Origin: an uncultured bacterium
Lineage (GTDB): Bacteria > Verrucomicrobiota > Kiritimatiellia > RFP12 > UBA1067
Direction of reading: 5' to 3'
Assembly (NCBI GenBank): GCA_902770045.1
Contig: CACXRO010000001.1
Location: 1 to 64,000 of the forward strand
DNA: 64,000 bases
In this document: in pieces, positions 42,975 through 51,539 of the stretch
Position numbering within the stretch: position 1 is the first letter of the stretch
Layout of the letters: the number at the start of each line of letters is the position of its first letter
Notes under the pieces: model-generated
The model's input: the letters and a program-made list of their open reading frames with translations, nothing else
Databases searched by the model: none
What the model was told of the DNA's origin: nothing
Position numbers and translations under genes: made by a program

Positions 42975-43175
42975 TCAGATCTTCTCCCAACGCGTCCACT
43001 TCGGGCAAACGGTTGCCGCCGATGCGGAGCCGTTCGACTTCGCCATGCATGTTGAACTTGAATTGCCGACCTTCACGTAGTACGGCTGATTGGCGCGGAA
43101 CTCAATGCCGCGCTCGCCGTTCCACCAGCGGCAGGTGGCACACTTCTTTTCAGTGATTCGATAGACTGCTGACAT
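42975..43175 (-). CDS. small cysteine-rich protein
   Basis: A 66-residue protein beginning MSAVYRITEKKCATCRWWNG. It has C-x2-C followed by two more cysteines (STCMAKS; ATVCPKW), suggesting a metal-bound knuckle. An in-frame ATG at 43220 overlaps the upstream stop (ATGA) and would add 15 lysine/glutamine-rich residues. I prefer 43175, which has AAAGGG upstream. No family recognised. Confidence 0.5.
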   Translation of the reverse strand: MSAVYRITEKKCATCRWWNGERGIEFRANQPYYVKVGNSSSTCMAKSNGSASAATVCPKWTRWEKI

Positions 43176-43216
43176 GACTGTTTTCCCTTTCTTTGTTTGT
43201 TGTTTTTGATTTTCGG

Positions 43217-43486
43217 TCACGCAGGACGCGTAACCCTACCATTTTTACTTTTGTTCAAAATCTCCCTTGTCACCCATCCGGGGCGTTTCGGGCCGATAAC
43301 GCCGCGCTTCTCCAGCTCGTCGATGAGATCCACGGCCTGATTGTAGCTGATGCACATCTGGCGCTGAAGATGCGCGACCGATGCGCGGTTCGTCGTACGC
43401 ACCACTTCAACCGCACATTCGTAGAGCAGCCTTGCGGCCAACAGATTTGGCCATGACTGACAATCAACCCCAGATATACTACACAT
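43217..43486 (-). CDS. stand-alone FtsK-gamma-like winged-helix protein
   Basis: An 89-residue protein almost wholly made of an FtsK gamma domain: LLYECAVEVVRTTNRASVAH, then LQRQMCISYNQAVDLIDELE and KRGVIGP, matching the winged-helix domain by which FtsK reads KOPS sites. Here no FtsK motor is attached. Such solo domains may bind chromosomal KOPS-like sites or serve as a repressor. It leads the AT-rich gene cluster. Confidence 0.75.
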   Translation of the reverse strand: MCSISGVDCQSWPNLLAARLLYECAVEVVRTTNRASVAHLQRQMCISYNQAVDLIDELEKRGVIGPKRPGWVTREILNKSKNGRVTRPA

Positions 43487-43578
43487 GCTTTCTTCTTTTG
43501 CCCTTGTCTGGTTTCACGTCGCAAGAACCGGGCCAATCCTCGTTCCGTGTCGCCACTCGCAATCAAACGAAAAAGAAA

Positions 43579-43639
43579 GCCTCTCTTCGTATCTCGAAGG
43601 AGGCTGTGAGATTGCCTTGACTGAAACACGAAGAGAGGC
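43579..43639 (-). terminator. long perfect stem with U-rich tail
   Basis: GCCTCTCTTCGT (43579-43590) and ACGAAGAGAGGC (43628-43639) are perfect 12-nt inverted repeats around 37 nt. On the minus strand TTTCTTTTTCG follows, so it can end the nucleotidyltransferase transcript. The large loop is unusual for a plain terminator. I see no gene in 43487-43817. Confidence 0.55.
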
Positions 43640-43732
43640 AAACGCGTTATGCGTTCCCTCTGCAATGTGTCGTCAGTCTTGAAACTCTCACATTCCCTTC
43701 GACGACCGCTTTGCAGCGCAAATTGTCTATGC

Positions 43733-43800
43733 GGCGGGTCGTTGCCCGCCTATGTACCGGTTAGTGACTGATTGTCGTTCCTTTCATTTGCAGTTTAATC
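43733..43800 (-). other. intergenic element resembling 27580-27650
   Basis: A GGCGGG-TCGTTG-CCCGCC hairpin (43733-43750) is followed on the plus strand by TAT, a spacer and CCTTTCATTTGCAG just before the stop of the MNT gene. The order and words match the element after the other nucleotidyltransferase pair. Possibly a shared 3' regulatory RNA or attachment site; function unknown. Confidence 0.35.
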
Positions 43801-43817
43801 AAAGTAGTCGTTATCCG

Positions 43818-44108
43818 TCATAACGCCACCAGGTCCTTTCTCACGGTATAAGCGAAATAGGGTTCCCTCGACAACGCATCACTATCCACAACATCTACGC
43901 CCTGTCCCAAAATGGAAGACAATCCTGACTGAATTGCTCCTTGATCGAACAAAGATGCCCCGCTACCAAACTTCACGAGAAAATCAATGTCGCTGTCGGG
44001 GCGCTCCTCCTTTCGGGCGCAGGAGCCGAAGACCCAAAGCTTCTCGGCCTTGTGCCTCCTCGCGATAGCGTATATCTCATCCCGCTTCGCGCGTATCTCG
44101 TCCAGCAT
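43818..44108 (-). CDS. MNT-type nucleotidyltransferase
   Basis: A 96-residue minimal nucleotidyltransferase beginning MLDEIRAKRDEIYAIARRH. The active site VFGSCARKEERPDSDIDFLV has the GS-x(n)-DxD pattern of MNT proteins, which AMPylate and neutralise HEPN toxins in MNT-HEPN modules. No HEPN/DUF86 gene is adjacent, so it may be an orphan. Starts at 44114 or 44108 are both possible. Confidence 0.78.
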   Translation of the reverse strand: MLDEIRAKRDEIYAIARRHKAEKLWVFGSCARKEERPDSDIDFLVKFGSGASLFDQGAIQSGLSSILGQGVDVVDSDALSREPYFAYTVRKDLVAL

Positions 44109-44184
44109 GCACATCTATCTTGCCGCTCCCGACCAAATCCAGGATCACTGCCTTGCCCCTGGACACCAGCCCGAAGACGCGCAT

Positions 44185-44195
44185 AGTATAGCAAA
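44185..44195 (-). promoter_or_regulatory. promoter of the MNT gene
   Basis: Minus strand TTTTGCTATACT with TATACT at 44190-44185 and a TGC extension. Confidence 0.5.
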
Positions 44196-44227
44196 ACCGC
44201 CGCGGAGAAATCAAGCGACCGCCGCCA

Positions 44228-45346
44228 TTAGCGAGCCGTGGATTCGCGGACGACGAGATCCGCGGCAAGCATAATGCGGCGCTTGTCCTTCTCCGGGTTG
44301 TCGAAACGCCAGAAAAGCGTCTCCAGCACCGTCGCGGCGATTTCCGCACACGGCTGGCGGACGGTCGTGATCGTGGGCGAGACGAGCGTGGCGAGATTGA
44401 CGTCGTCCACGCCGGTCACGAGGATGTCGCGCGGACACCTCTTGCCAATCCGCTGCAGCAGCTTCAGCACGTTCGCCGCGACAAGGTCGCTCGAGCAAAC
44501 GACCGCGTCCGGCGGACTGCGCCGCCATTTCGCCGCCAGCGCGGCACTTTCTTGGAGATAGAGGCCGCTGCCAGCGAACGTGACGCCCCGCTTCTGCGCG
44601 ATCGCGGCCATGAGTCCGTCCAGCCGCCGGCGCACGTTGGCGCTCATGTCCGCCCAGGCGGCGAAGGCGATCTTCTTCGCGCCGTGCTCGATGACGTGGC
44701 GGCCGACGATCTTGCCGATCTCGAAGTTGTCCACGCCCACGAAGTCGAAGCGGTCCCTTGCGGATTCCGACTCCATGTCCGCGTCGAGAATCACGACCGG
44801 AATCTTCGCCGACCTGAAGATGCGCAGCACTTCGCGGTTTGTCCTGTCGGCGCGGTCGCCGAAGTCGACGGGATGGAACACGACCCCCGCCACGCCGTCC
44901 GCGACCATCCTTCTGGCGGCCGCCACGACGACCGGACGCACCCGGTCCGAGCGCAGCGCCGATATGTCCGCGAAGTCGATGGACACTCCCTTTTCGAGAC
45001 AGAGCCGCGAGAACTCCTGGCAGATCGGAGGATAGACCTCGACCTGCTTGAGCATCGGCATGACCAGCCCGACGGTCATCATCTGGCGCTTCACGAACGT
45101 GCCCACGCCGTTCTTCGCCATCACAAGCCCCAGTTCCTTGAGCGCCTCCGTGGCCCTGACCGCCGTGAGATACGAAACGCCGAACCGGCGGCAGATCATC
45201 TTGAGCGACGGAAAAGCCGAACCCGGGGAATACTTCCCGGCCAGGATTTCCTTTCTCAGCAGATCAGAAACTTCGCGGTACTTGACGCTTCCGTCAGATT
45301 TACCGTCGTTCGATATTCCTATGCCGACCGATTTCGCAGTTTTCAT
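44228..45346 (-). CDS. GntR-LacI hybrid transcription regulator (AraR-like architecture)
   Basis: A 372-residue regulator. Residues ~20-85 are a GntR winged helix (VKYREVSDLLRKEILAGKYS; FGVSYLTAVRATEALKELGL) and ~90-372 a periplasmic-binding-protein-like LacI ligand domain (TVGLVMPML; GVVFHPVDF; FVGVDNFEIGKIVGRHVIEH; LVTGVDDVNLATLVSPTITT). Such hybrids bind a sugar and control sugar genes. The start is uncertain among ATGs at 45463, 45373 and 45346; I use 45346, where GntR-like sequence begins soon after. It lies just downstream of the GH106-like gene and likely controls it or itself. Confidence 0.82.
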   Translation of the reverse strand: MKTAKSVGIGISNDGKSDGSVKYREVSDLLRKEILAGKYSPGSAFPSLKMICRRFGVSYLTAVRATEALKELGLVMAKNGVGTFVKRQMMTVGLVMPMLKQVEVYPPICQEFSRLCLEKGVSIDFADISALRSDRVRPVVVAAARRMVADGVAGVVFHPVDFGDRADRTNREVLRIFRSAKIPVVILDADMESESARDRFDFVGVDNFEIGKIVGRHVIEHGAKKIAFAAWADMSANVRRRLDGLMAAIAQKRGVTFAGSGLYLQESAALAAKWRRSPPDAVVCSSDLVAANVLKLLQRIGKRCPRDILVTGVDDVNLATLVSPTITTVRQPCAEIAATVLETLFWRFDNPEKDKRRIMLAADLVVRESTAR

Positions 45347-45474
45347 AGCCTTAAACGGACATGCAATGGACATTGTCACAGAAAGGACGCCATATAGGAG
45401 AACGATTTTTCCATTCAAGCAACTTATCGTATATCTTGCGCTTAAAAAGCATATTCGTCCCATTTTTAAATTGA

Positions 45475-45485
45475 ATTATACCATA
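45475..45485 (-). promoter_or_regulatory. extended -10 promoter of the regulator gene
   Basis: Minus strand TTTATGGTATAAT with TATAAT at 45480-45475. An ATG at 45463 would give an almost leaderless message. Confidence 0.7.
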
Positions 45486-45513
45486 AAGTGTCTTTGGGAA
45501 GCAAGTGCAAAAA

Positions 45514-45590
45514 CACGTTTTAAGCGATATGTCAGTCGTATTATGACACGTTTTTAAGCCTATACTACAGGTGTCGTCGGCACGTTTTTA
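45514..45590. promoter_or_regulatory. three direct repeats, candidate operators
   Basis: CACGTTTTAAGC (45514-45525), CACGTTTTTAAGC (45547-45559) and CACGTTTTTA (45581-45590) lie just upstream of the regulator promoter, at 33-34-nt spacing, about three helical turns. They are good candidates for autoregulatory binding sites of the GntR-LacI protein. Confidence 0.55.
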
Positions 45591-45696
45591 TGATTTCAGA
45601 CAATTGCAAAATCTTGAAAATCATCTCGCGGATAGTTCGCGAAATGAGCAAAGTTTCATTTCCAAGATTTGTCAAGGGAATGCCGCTCGGCCGTTT

Positions 45697-48267
45697 TCAT
45701 TGTGCAGAACGAAGCCTTGCCCCGAAAAGGCCAGGGGTGGAATCGGCGTCGTGCTGGGGATTCCAGAACTTCACGTCCCACTTCGCGCCTTTGCGCCCAT
45801 GGTCTCCGAAGATGTTCAGGACATGCGTATATACCGTCACCTCAAGACGCCCGCGCGTCGCCGCGCCGGGAGGAAGATGCCAAGAGTAAGGCGCCCATGC
45901 GCGAGTGCCGAGATCTGCTCCGTTCCAACGCACATGCGCGAATGCGTTGCCGACATCAAGCTCCAGCGCAGTCGCTCCCGCCGGGATTTCGACATTATCG
46001 AGCGTATATGTCATGGCACCGCAAAAACCGGCGAAACCCTGCTCGGCAATAGCACCCGGCGCAAGGGTCGCGGGGATTGGCAAAAGGACTCCGCCCTTCT
46101 CCGCGAACACACCTGCCGCAAATGCCGCCGGCAGGAAGTAGTTGACATCCGGCTCGCCCGAAACAAGACGTAGCACATGCTCGCCCGGCTTCAGCTCAAG
46201 CGGCGCGGTTTCGGCGTAGAGCGGACAGAACTCGAGCGGCAGCGACGCGCAGGGACGCGCCGCGGCAATCGGCTTCCCGTCCAGCTCAAAGCGATACGGC
46301 TCCGCCTTGTGCCGCAGGACCTGCTCGCCTACCGGTTCGCCCTCGCCGTCGTCGACTGGACGCCCCGAGGCCGTCACTGCATACGACATCGCGCACGTCC
46401 GCAACACGAGCCGAATGCCGCCGACTCCTTCCGCTACCGTAAAGCGCGCCGTTCTGTCCGCCGCAAACGGCATGCGGAAAACGGGAACTCGGTTGAACGC
46501 GTAGTCGAGGCGGCCGAGCTTGAGCGGCACGCGCTTCTCCGTAGGTGGTTCCGGCGGCATTTCGCCGGGAGCCAGCACCAGTACGCCGCGCGGCTGGATC
46601 TCGCACGGACGACGGACATCGCCTGAAACGGCGGCAAGCCGACGCGGCCCGTTGCACATGAGGTCGAGCGCGGCAATCGTGCCGTCCGCCCATTCGCGGA
46701 CAACGAGTCCGTCGGCCGGCGTGCCGTCCTGCTCCAGGAAGCGGACGCGCCGCGAGGTGCGCTCCCATGCCCAGAGCCCGGCCTCGGTCATGTTGGTGAA
46801 GACCGTGCCGCTCTTCACGTCGACAAAGCAGTTGTCATTCTTCGCCTCGAAGACGATCGGCAGGTCGGACGTCTCCTCGTCCGAAAGCAAGTCGACCGAA
46901 ATCTGCCGTCCGTCCAGTTCGCGCAACAGCCATTCAATTCGCGGGCTGCTCCATCCCGCGAGACATGCGATTGAACCTTCGCGCCGCGGATAGCGCACTG
47001 CCACCTGATAGACCGAGTCCTGGCGGCGAGCGAGATGCGCCGCGCGCTTCGCGTCGGCAAAGAAGTCCTTGAGCTCGCCATGCCAGGGCTGGCCCGCCAT
47101 CATCGGCGAAAGGTAGCCGTGCTTCTCGACGAGTCCGCGATGATCCATGACCTGCATCGATGAAATGTAGTGGTCAATGCCGTGAAGCGCCGACATCCAC
47201 ACCATCTGGCGCATCCGCGCGGCAGTCATGTCGTTCGGGCCGCAGGCGTAGAGCTCGATGAGTCCGCCACGCTTGTTGCGCGAGGTCGCGTGCTGCGCCG
47301 TCGCGAAGGTGAGCCACTCCGGCTCGTTCTTCTTCATGTCGTAGCCCTTGCCCAAGCTTGCCCGCGAATAGATTTCGTCGATGCCCGGCAGCGACTCGCC
47401 CTTGATTGCCACAAGCGGATCGCCGTTGCAGAGGCACGCGCCCCAGATTCCGTGCTCGTTGATCATGTGGCCGGTGAAGAGAATGTTCATCCTGTCGCAC
47501 CACTCGCGGATCTGGTCGAAGTAGCCGGTGCGGAAGCGCCGCCCCATCAGCTTTGCGTAGACCGACCACACCTCGGCAGAACCACTGCCCGCAAGAAAGC
47601 CCTCGACGTCGGCGCGGAAGTCGCGCCCCGTCTCTGCGCGGTATTCGTCCTCCATGCCGATCCAGCGGCGGAAATGCTTACGACAGCCGGGCTTCAGGGG
47701 AACGGCGACGGGGTGACCTGGCTCGTCGGTGAAAATGCCGAGAATTGTCTTTGACGCGAAGTACTTTGCAAGGCGTTTTTCGTAGACCTCGTGCGTCATC
47801 TTGATGAAGAGCCGAACAGCCTCCGGTTCGCAGACGTTCACCCATCCCTGCGGCGCCATGGTCACTTCCCAGCTGAAGCCGCCCTCCTTCTTCGGATAGA
47901 CCGCCCACTCGCTGTAGCGAAAACGCTCGTCGGCGGCGGGGACGCGTCCCTTGCAGGTACCGCTCGGCCAGTTGTACTCGTCATAGAGCCAGACCTTCAT
48001 GCCGCTTTGCTCGGCCTCGCGGCAGAGCGTCTCGACCGCGTGGAGCCACTCCTCGCCCATGTACTTGTACTGGAGGCCGCTCCTCGCGTAGATGAGGAAC
48101 TGGTCGAAGCCGTCGGCCTTGAGCGCGGCGACCTTGGCGGCGAGTTCGGCGTCGGTGGGACGGCCGGTCACCGCGAGAAACGGCATGACGGGGTTGATTT
48201 CGGCGGACGCGCCAAGCGCGCCAACGGCGACCGCAGCCGCCACGAACAGCATAAGGTAGTTCTTCAT
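45697..48267 (-). CDS. secreted GH106-like glycosidase (rhamnosidase family)
   Basis: An 856-residue secreted enzyme with a signal peptide (MKNYLMLFVAAAVAVGALGASA). An N-terminal barrel shows KVWLYDEYNWPSGTCKG and ILGIFTDEPGH, features of GH106-type enzymes, and later MINEHGIWGAC. A beta-rich C-terminus carries galactose-binding-like modules (e.g. DVGNAFAHVRWNGADLGTRA). GH106 members remove alpha-L-rhamnose; that exact specificity is inferred. The ATG is 7 nt after a TATAAT hexamer, with no Shine-Dalgarno sequence. The sugar regulator lies downstream. Confidence 0.68.
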   Translation of the reverse strand: MKNYLMLFVAAAVAVGALGASAEINPVMPFLAVTGRPTDAELAAKVAALKADGFDQFLIYARSGLQYKYMGEEWLHAVETLCREAEQSGMKVWLYDEYNWPSGTCKGRVPAADERFRYSEWAVYPKKEGGFSWEVTMAPQGWVNVCEPEAVRLFIKMTHEVYEKRLAKYFASKTILGIFTDEPGHPVAVPLKPGCRKHFRRWIGMEDEYRAETGRDFRADVEGFLAGSGSAEVWSVYAKLMGRRFRTGYFDQIREWCDRMNILFTGHMINEHGIWGACLCNGDPLVAIKGESLPGIDEIYSRASLGKGYDMKKNEPEWLTFATAQHATSRNKRGGLIELYACGPNDMTAARMRQMVWMSALHGIDHYISSMQVMDHRGLVEKHGYLSPMMAGQPWHGELKDFFADAKRAAHLARRQDSVYQVAVRYPRREGSIACLAGWSSPRIEWLLRELDGRQISVDLLSDEETSDLPIVFEAKNDNCFVDVKSGTVFTNMTEAGLWAWERTSRRVRFLEQDGTPADGLVVREWADGTIAALDLMCNGPRRLAAVSGDVRRPCEIQPRGVLVLAPGEMPPEPPTEKRVPLKLGRLDYAFNRVPVFRMPFAADRTARFTVAEGVGGIRLVLRTCAMSYAVTASGRPVDDGEGEPVGEQVLRHKAEPYRFELDGKPIAAARPCASLPLEFCPLYAETAPLELKPGEHVLRLVSGEPDVNYFLPAAFAAGVFAEKGGVLLPIPATLAPGAIAEQGFAGFCGAMTYTLDNVEIPAGATALELDVGNAFAHVRWNGADLGTRAWAPYSWHLPPGAATRGRLEVTVYTHVLNIFGDHGRKGAKWDVKFWNPQHDADSTPGLFGARLRSAQ

Positions 48268-48274
48268 GGCGTGA

Positions 48275-48285
48275 ATTATACTATA
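48275..48285 (-). promoter_or_regulatory. -10 promoter 7 nt before the GH106-like start
   Basis: Minus strand ATATAGTATAAT-TCACGCC-ATG, TATAAT at 48280-48275. It predicts a leaderless mRNA. Confidence 0.65.
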
Positions 48286-48331
48286 TTCGCGTCGTGCGGA
48301 CAACGAGCTCGGCCGGAGTCGGTGGCTGATT

Positions 48332-49480
48332 TCACTGGTTGAGGTCGGTGGTCCTGAAGTTCACCCCGTGACCCTCGCGCCAGAAGCGGCCGGGCCTGAA
48401 GTTCCCGGTCCCCAGTCCGAAGGCCGTGCCCTGGAGCGTGTAGGAGATGCTGCCGCGCCATCCGCCCGGCGTCTCCTCGGTCGCGGCGCGCTCGCCGTCG
48501 CCGTCGGGGTCGTCGGGGATGTAGTCGGCGTTGAAGCGCTCGGCGTTGAAGTCGATCGCCGTCAGGTGCCCGCGCCCGCGGAAGCGCGGCAGATGCGCGC
48601 AGCCCTCGTCGCAGCAGTTGATCATCGTGAGCGTCTTGGGGCTGCCGCGCTCGAACCAGTAGCCGTAGACGCAGCGCGCCGCCATGCAGCCGGTCATCAC
48701 GAGGTGGTCTACCTCGTCGAACACGAAGCCGGTGTGCATTCCGCCCACGTTGACCTCGTTGTAGCGGCTCCTGGCGCTCTCGTCGTTGCTCCCCGGGAGC
48801 GAATAGACGCCGATCGACCCCTTCGCCGGCGTCGCCGGCTTCCGGTGCTCGTAGCGGTCGGGGAAGTAGCGCTCGGTGTAGACGCCCACGAGGTCGAGCT
48901 CCATCGAGCCGAAGTGGCGGCCGTCGATGCCGACGAGCGGCTTCGAGGCGTCGTGGAAGAGGATGCGGAAGTTGACGAAGTTCACGTTGTTGACGTGGGT
49001 GTAGGTGTAGGTGTCGCCGGGGCCCTCGGGGATGCGCCCGGCGCCGAAGAACACGCGGTAGACGCCGTTCGTCGCCATCGCGTCCATCGCGCGCTTGGTG
49101 ACGTGCAGCGTGGCGCCGCGGTAGGCGCCGTAGACCTTGCCCTCGGTGGTGCCCTTCACCGTCACCACGCGGGTTAGGCCGTCGTTGTAGCCGAAGAGAA
49201 TGGCGGAGTTCCCCTCGTTCGTGCAGGCGTCGAGCCGGTAGTCGCCGTCCGCGAGGCGCACCGTGCCGCCGTACTTCAGCCGCGCGATCGCCGCGTTGAT
49301 GACGGCCTCGTCGTTCGTCCCGGTGCAGACGAAGTCCGCCGCCTGCTTCTCGAACGCGCGAGAATTCGCCGCCGCGACGACGACTTCCGTCGGCGGCTCG
49401 GTCTCCGCCGGCGCCGGCGCGCACATTGCCAACGCAAGGACGGCGGCCGCGGCCGCATTCACTGTCGTCTGCTTCGTCAT
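48332..49480 (-). CDS. secreted beta-helix (pectate-lyase-fold) protein
   Basis: A 382-residue secreted protein with a signal peptide (MTKQTTVNAAAAAVLALAM). The body is rich in repeated short strands and turns (GGTVRLADGDYRL; DRVVTVKGTTEGKVYGAYRG-like segments; NNVNFVNFRILFHD) typical of right-handed beta-helix proteins that cleave or bind polysaccharides or act as adhesins. No catalytic motif is recognised. ATG 49480 has GGAG nine bases upstream. It follows the exporter permease by 4 nt, so the ABC transporter may serve it or share its expression. Confidence 0.65.
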   Translation of the reverse strand: MTKQTTVNAAAAAVLALAMCAPAPAETEPPTEVVVAAANSRAFEKQAADFVCTGTNDEAVINAAIARLKYGGTVRLADGDYRLDACTNEGNSAILFGYNDGLTRVVTVKGTTEGKVYGAYRGATLHVTKRAMDAMATNGVYRVFFGAGRIPEGPGDTYTYTHVNNVNFVNFRILFHDASKPLVGIDGRHFGSMELDLVGVYTERYFPDRYEHRKPATPAKGSIGVYSLPGSNDESARSRYNEVNVGGMHTGFVFDEVDHLVMTGCMAARCVYGYWFERGSPKTLTMINCCDEGCAHLPRFRGRGHLTAIDFNAERFNADYIPDDPDGDGERAATEETPGGWRGSISYTLQGTAFGLGTGNFRPGRFWREGHGVNFRTTDLNQ

Positions 49481-49484
49481 GACG

Positions 49485-50759
49485 TCACTCCTCCTGTTTG
49501 CGGGGAAGGATGAAGGCGGCGAGGAACGCGAGAAGGATCGGCAAGGCGACGACGTTGACGGCGACGGCGCGCGCGACTTCGCGGGGCTCGACGCATTCAT
49601 CGCGGGAAAGCCGCTCGAGCGGAGTGAGCGACGAGACCGGGTGCGTCGCGTCGGCGACCGTCCGCGCCACCATTAGCCCGATCCGGTCGGAGAGCGTCGC
49701 GCCAAATTCGTCCGGATACTGCTCCACCACGCTCGGGCTCATCTCGCTCACCAGCAGGAAGACTATCGCCGTGAAGAGCGCCACCGGGCGCCCCAGCGCA
49801 GCGGAAAGAAACACCCCGAAGGCGACGACAAGCGTGACCACCGCGGCCATCTCTGCCCACGACCGCAGCAGGTTCCAGACAAACGAGTCCGCCGGCACCA
49901 GCAGCTCCACGTCGCGGCGTGGACGCATCATCAGCGCGTCTTTGCCGTCGTTGCGGAACGTCAGCACCCCCTCCTCGCCGGCGTCGCCGCCGCGGTCGGC
50001 GAGCGGGAAGACAAGCACCGCCTGGGTCAGGTTGGAGACCACCGCGGAAAGCGCCCCGAGCCGCAGCTCGCCGGACACGTCCTGTCGCGCGTTGTAGGTG
50101 TTCGAGAACTTGAGCCGCGCCGAGACTTCGCCGGAACGCGGCGCCTCCACTCCGTCGAAGCGGAAGCGCCAGCGCGCCGTCGAGTTGGTGCGCACCGTCT
50201 CGTAGCGGTCCCACGCGCGCGTCTCCAGAATCCTCAGCACCGTCGAGCGCCGGGCCTTCTTCACCGCCTCGGGCGTGTCCGGCGACTTCATATACTCCGC
50301 GTACATCGCCTTCGCCTCCTCGGCCGGCGACGGCATGACGGGATGGAGCACATGGACGCAGCGCCGCCCTTCCACGGCGGTTCCGGCCGCGAACGGGGCG
50401 AGCGCGCAGGCGAGAGCGAGCACCGCCGCGCCGGCTGACGCAAGCGCGGCGATCTTGGCCGCCGCGATCGTGAAGTACCTGACCGGCCGCACCATCGTCA
50501 GCTGCAGCCGCTTCGCCGCACGCTCCCGCGCGAGCGACCCGGTGGCCGCCGCCAGCATCGAGACGGTCACGAGCGCCATCACGCCGCCGAGGCCGTAGCG
50601 GAGGCAGACCTCGCGCATGCCCTCCGCAGTGCCGTCGCCCACCACCAGCCGCGGCACCGCGAGCATCCACGCCGCCGACGCCGCCGACAGCATCGCCAGC
50701 GACCACGAGCGCGACAGCGCCCGGAGCTCCAGCAGGAATATGTCGAGAAACGCCCTCAT
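49485..50759 (-). CDS. ABC-2 type exporter permease
   Basis: A 424-residue membrane protein of the ABC-2 permease kind. Two N-terminal helices (FLDIFLLELRALSRSWSLAM) and several later ones surround a large extracytoplasmic loop (~130-260) with beta-strand character. FPLADRGGDAGEEG and VVEQYPDEFGATLSDRIGLM mark the loop/end. It lies 9 nt after the ATPase gene. Confidence 0.7.
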   Translation of the reverse strand: MRAFLDIFLLELRALSRSWSLAMLSAASAAWMLAVPRLVVGDGTAEGMREVCLRYGLGGVMALVTVSMLAAATGSLARERAAKRLQLTMVRPVRYFTIAAAKIAALASAGAAVLALACALAPFAAGTAVEGRRCVHVLHPVMPSPAEEAKAMYAEYMKSPDTPEAVKKARRSTVLRILETRAWDRYETVRTNSTARWRFRFDGVEAPRSGEVSARLKFSNTYNARQDVSGELRLGALSAVVSNLTQAVLVFPLADRGGDAGEEGVLTFRNDGKDALMMRPRRDVELLVPADSFVWNLLRSWAEMAAVVTLVVAFGVFLSAALGRPVALFTAIVFLLVSEMSPSVVEQYPDEFGATLSDRIGLMVARTVADATHPVSSLTPLERLSRDECVEPREVARAVAVNVVALPILLAFLAAFILPRKQEE

Positions 50760-50768
50760 CGCCGCCGG

Positions 50769-51539
50769 TCACCCCTTGAGGAAAGGCGCGAGCGCGAAGT
50801 CCTGCACGTCCCCGACCTTGGCGAGGAAGAACTCCTCGAGGCTCGTCCCCAGCTCCGCCACCCTGCCCTCGGCGACCGACTTGCCGTGGTTGAGGATCAT
50901 CACCCGGTCGCAGATGTCCTCGGCGTCCGCCAGCATGTGCGAGGTGGTGAGCACCGTCATTCCGCCGCGCGCGAGCGCCTTGACGAGCGTCTTCACCTCC
51001 TTGGTCGAGATCGGATCGAGTCCGGAGGTCGGCTCGTCCAGCACCAGCAGCTCGGGCCTGCCCACGAGCGCGGACGCGAGCGCCACCCTGCGCGCCATGC
51101 CCTTGGAAAATCCGCCCACCGGACGGTTCGCGACGTCCTCCAGCCCCACCATCGCCAGCAGCTCGCGCGTCCGCCGCGCCGCCTCGCGCCGCGGCAGGGA
51201 GCAGAGCCCGGCGTAGTAGCGGAGCGTCTCCGCGGCGGTCAGGAACGGGTGCAGGTAGCTGAGCTCGGGCAGGTACCCGAGCCGGCGGCGCGCGGCGACC
51301 GACCGCGGACCAAGCCCGAAGAGCCGCACCTGGCCGGCGCTGGGCGAGAGGAGCCCGAGGATCATCTTGATCGTGGTCGACTTGCCGGAGCCGTTCGGGC
51401 CGAGGAGCCCGAACACCTCGCCGCGGCGGACTCCGAGCGAAAGCGCGTCCACCGCCACCACCGTCGGCCGCAGCCAGAAGTCGCGGAAGGTCTTGGACAC
51501 GCCGTTGAGCGAAACTACGATTTCAGGTTCCATGGTCAT
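50769..51539 (-). CDS. ABC transporter ATP-binding protein
   Basis: A 256-residue ABC ATPase. Walker A GPNGSGKSTT, signature VGGFSKGMARR (SKG form), Walker B LLVLDEPTSGLDP and His switch TTSHML are all present. This is the ABC-2 exporter (DrrA/CcmA-like) type. ATG 51539 overlaps the upstream permease stop (ATGA). It is encoded between two permeases, so the complex is probably a heteromeric exporter. Confidence 0.92.
   Translation of the reverse strand: MTMEPEIVVSLNGVSKTFRDFWLRPTVVAVDALSLGVRRGEVFGLLGPNGSGKSTTIKMILGLLSPSAGQVRLFGLGPRSVAARRRLGYLPELSYLHPFLTAAETLRYYAGLCSLPRREAARRTRELLAMVGLEDVANRPVGGFSKGMARRVALASALVGRPELLVLDEPTSGLDPISTKEVKTLVKALARGGMTVLTTSHMLADAEDICDRVMILNHGKSVAEGRVAELGTSLEEFFLAKVGDVQDFALAPFLKG

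Noticed and set aside
45346-45463. Start of the regulator at the near-leaderless ATG 45463
   Set aside because: The extra ~39 residues do not look like a GntR N-terminus (MGRICFLSARYTISCLNG); retained only as an uncertain alternative.
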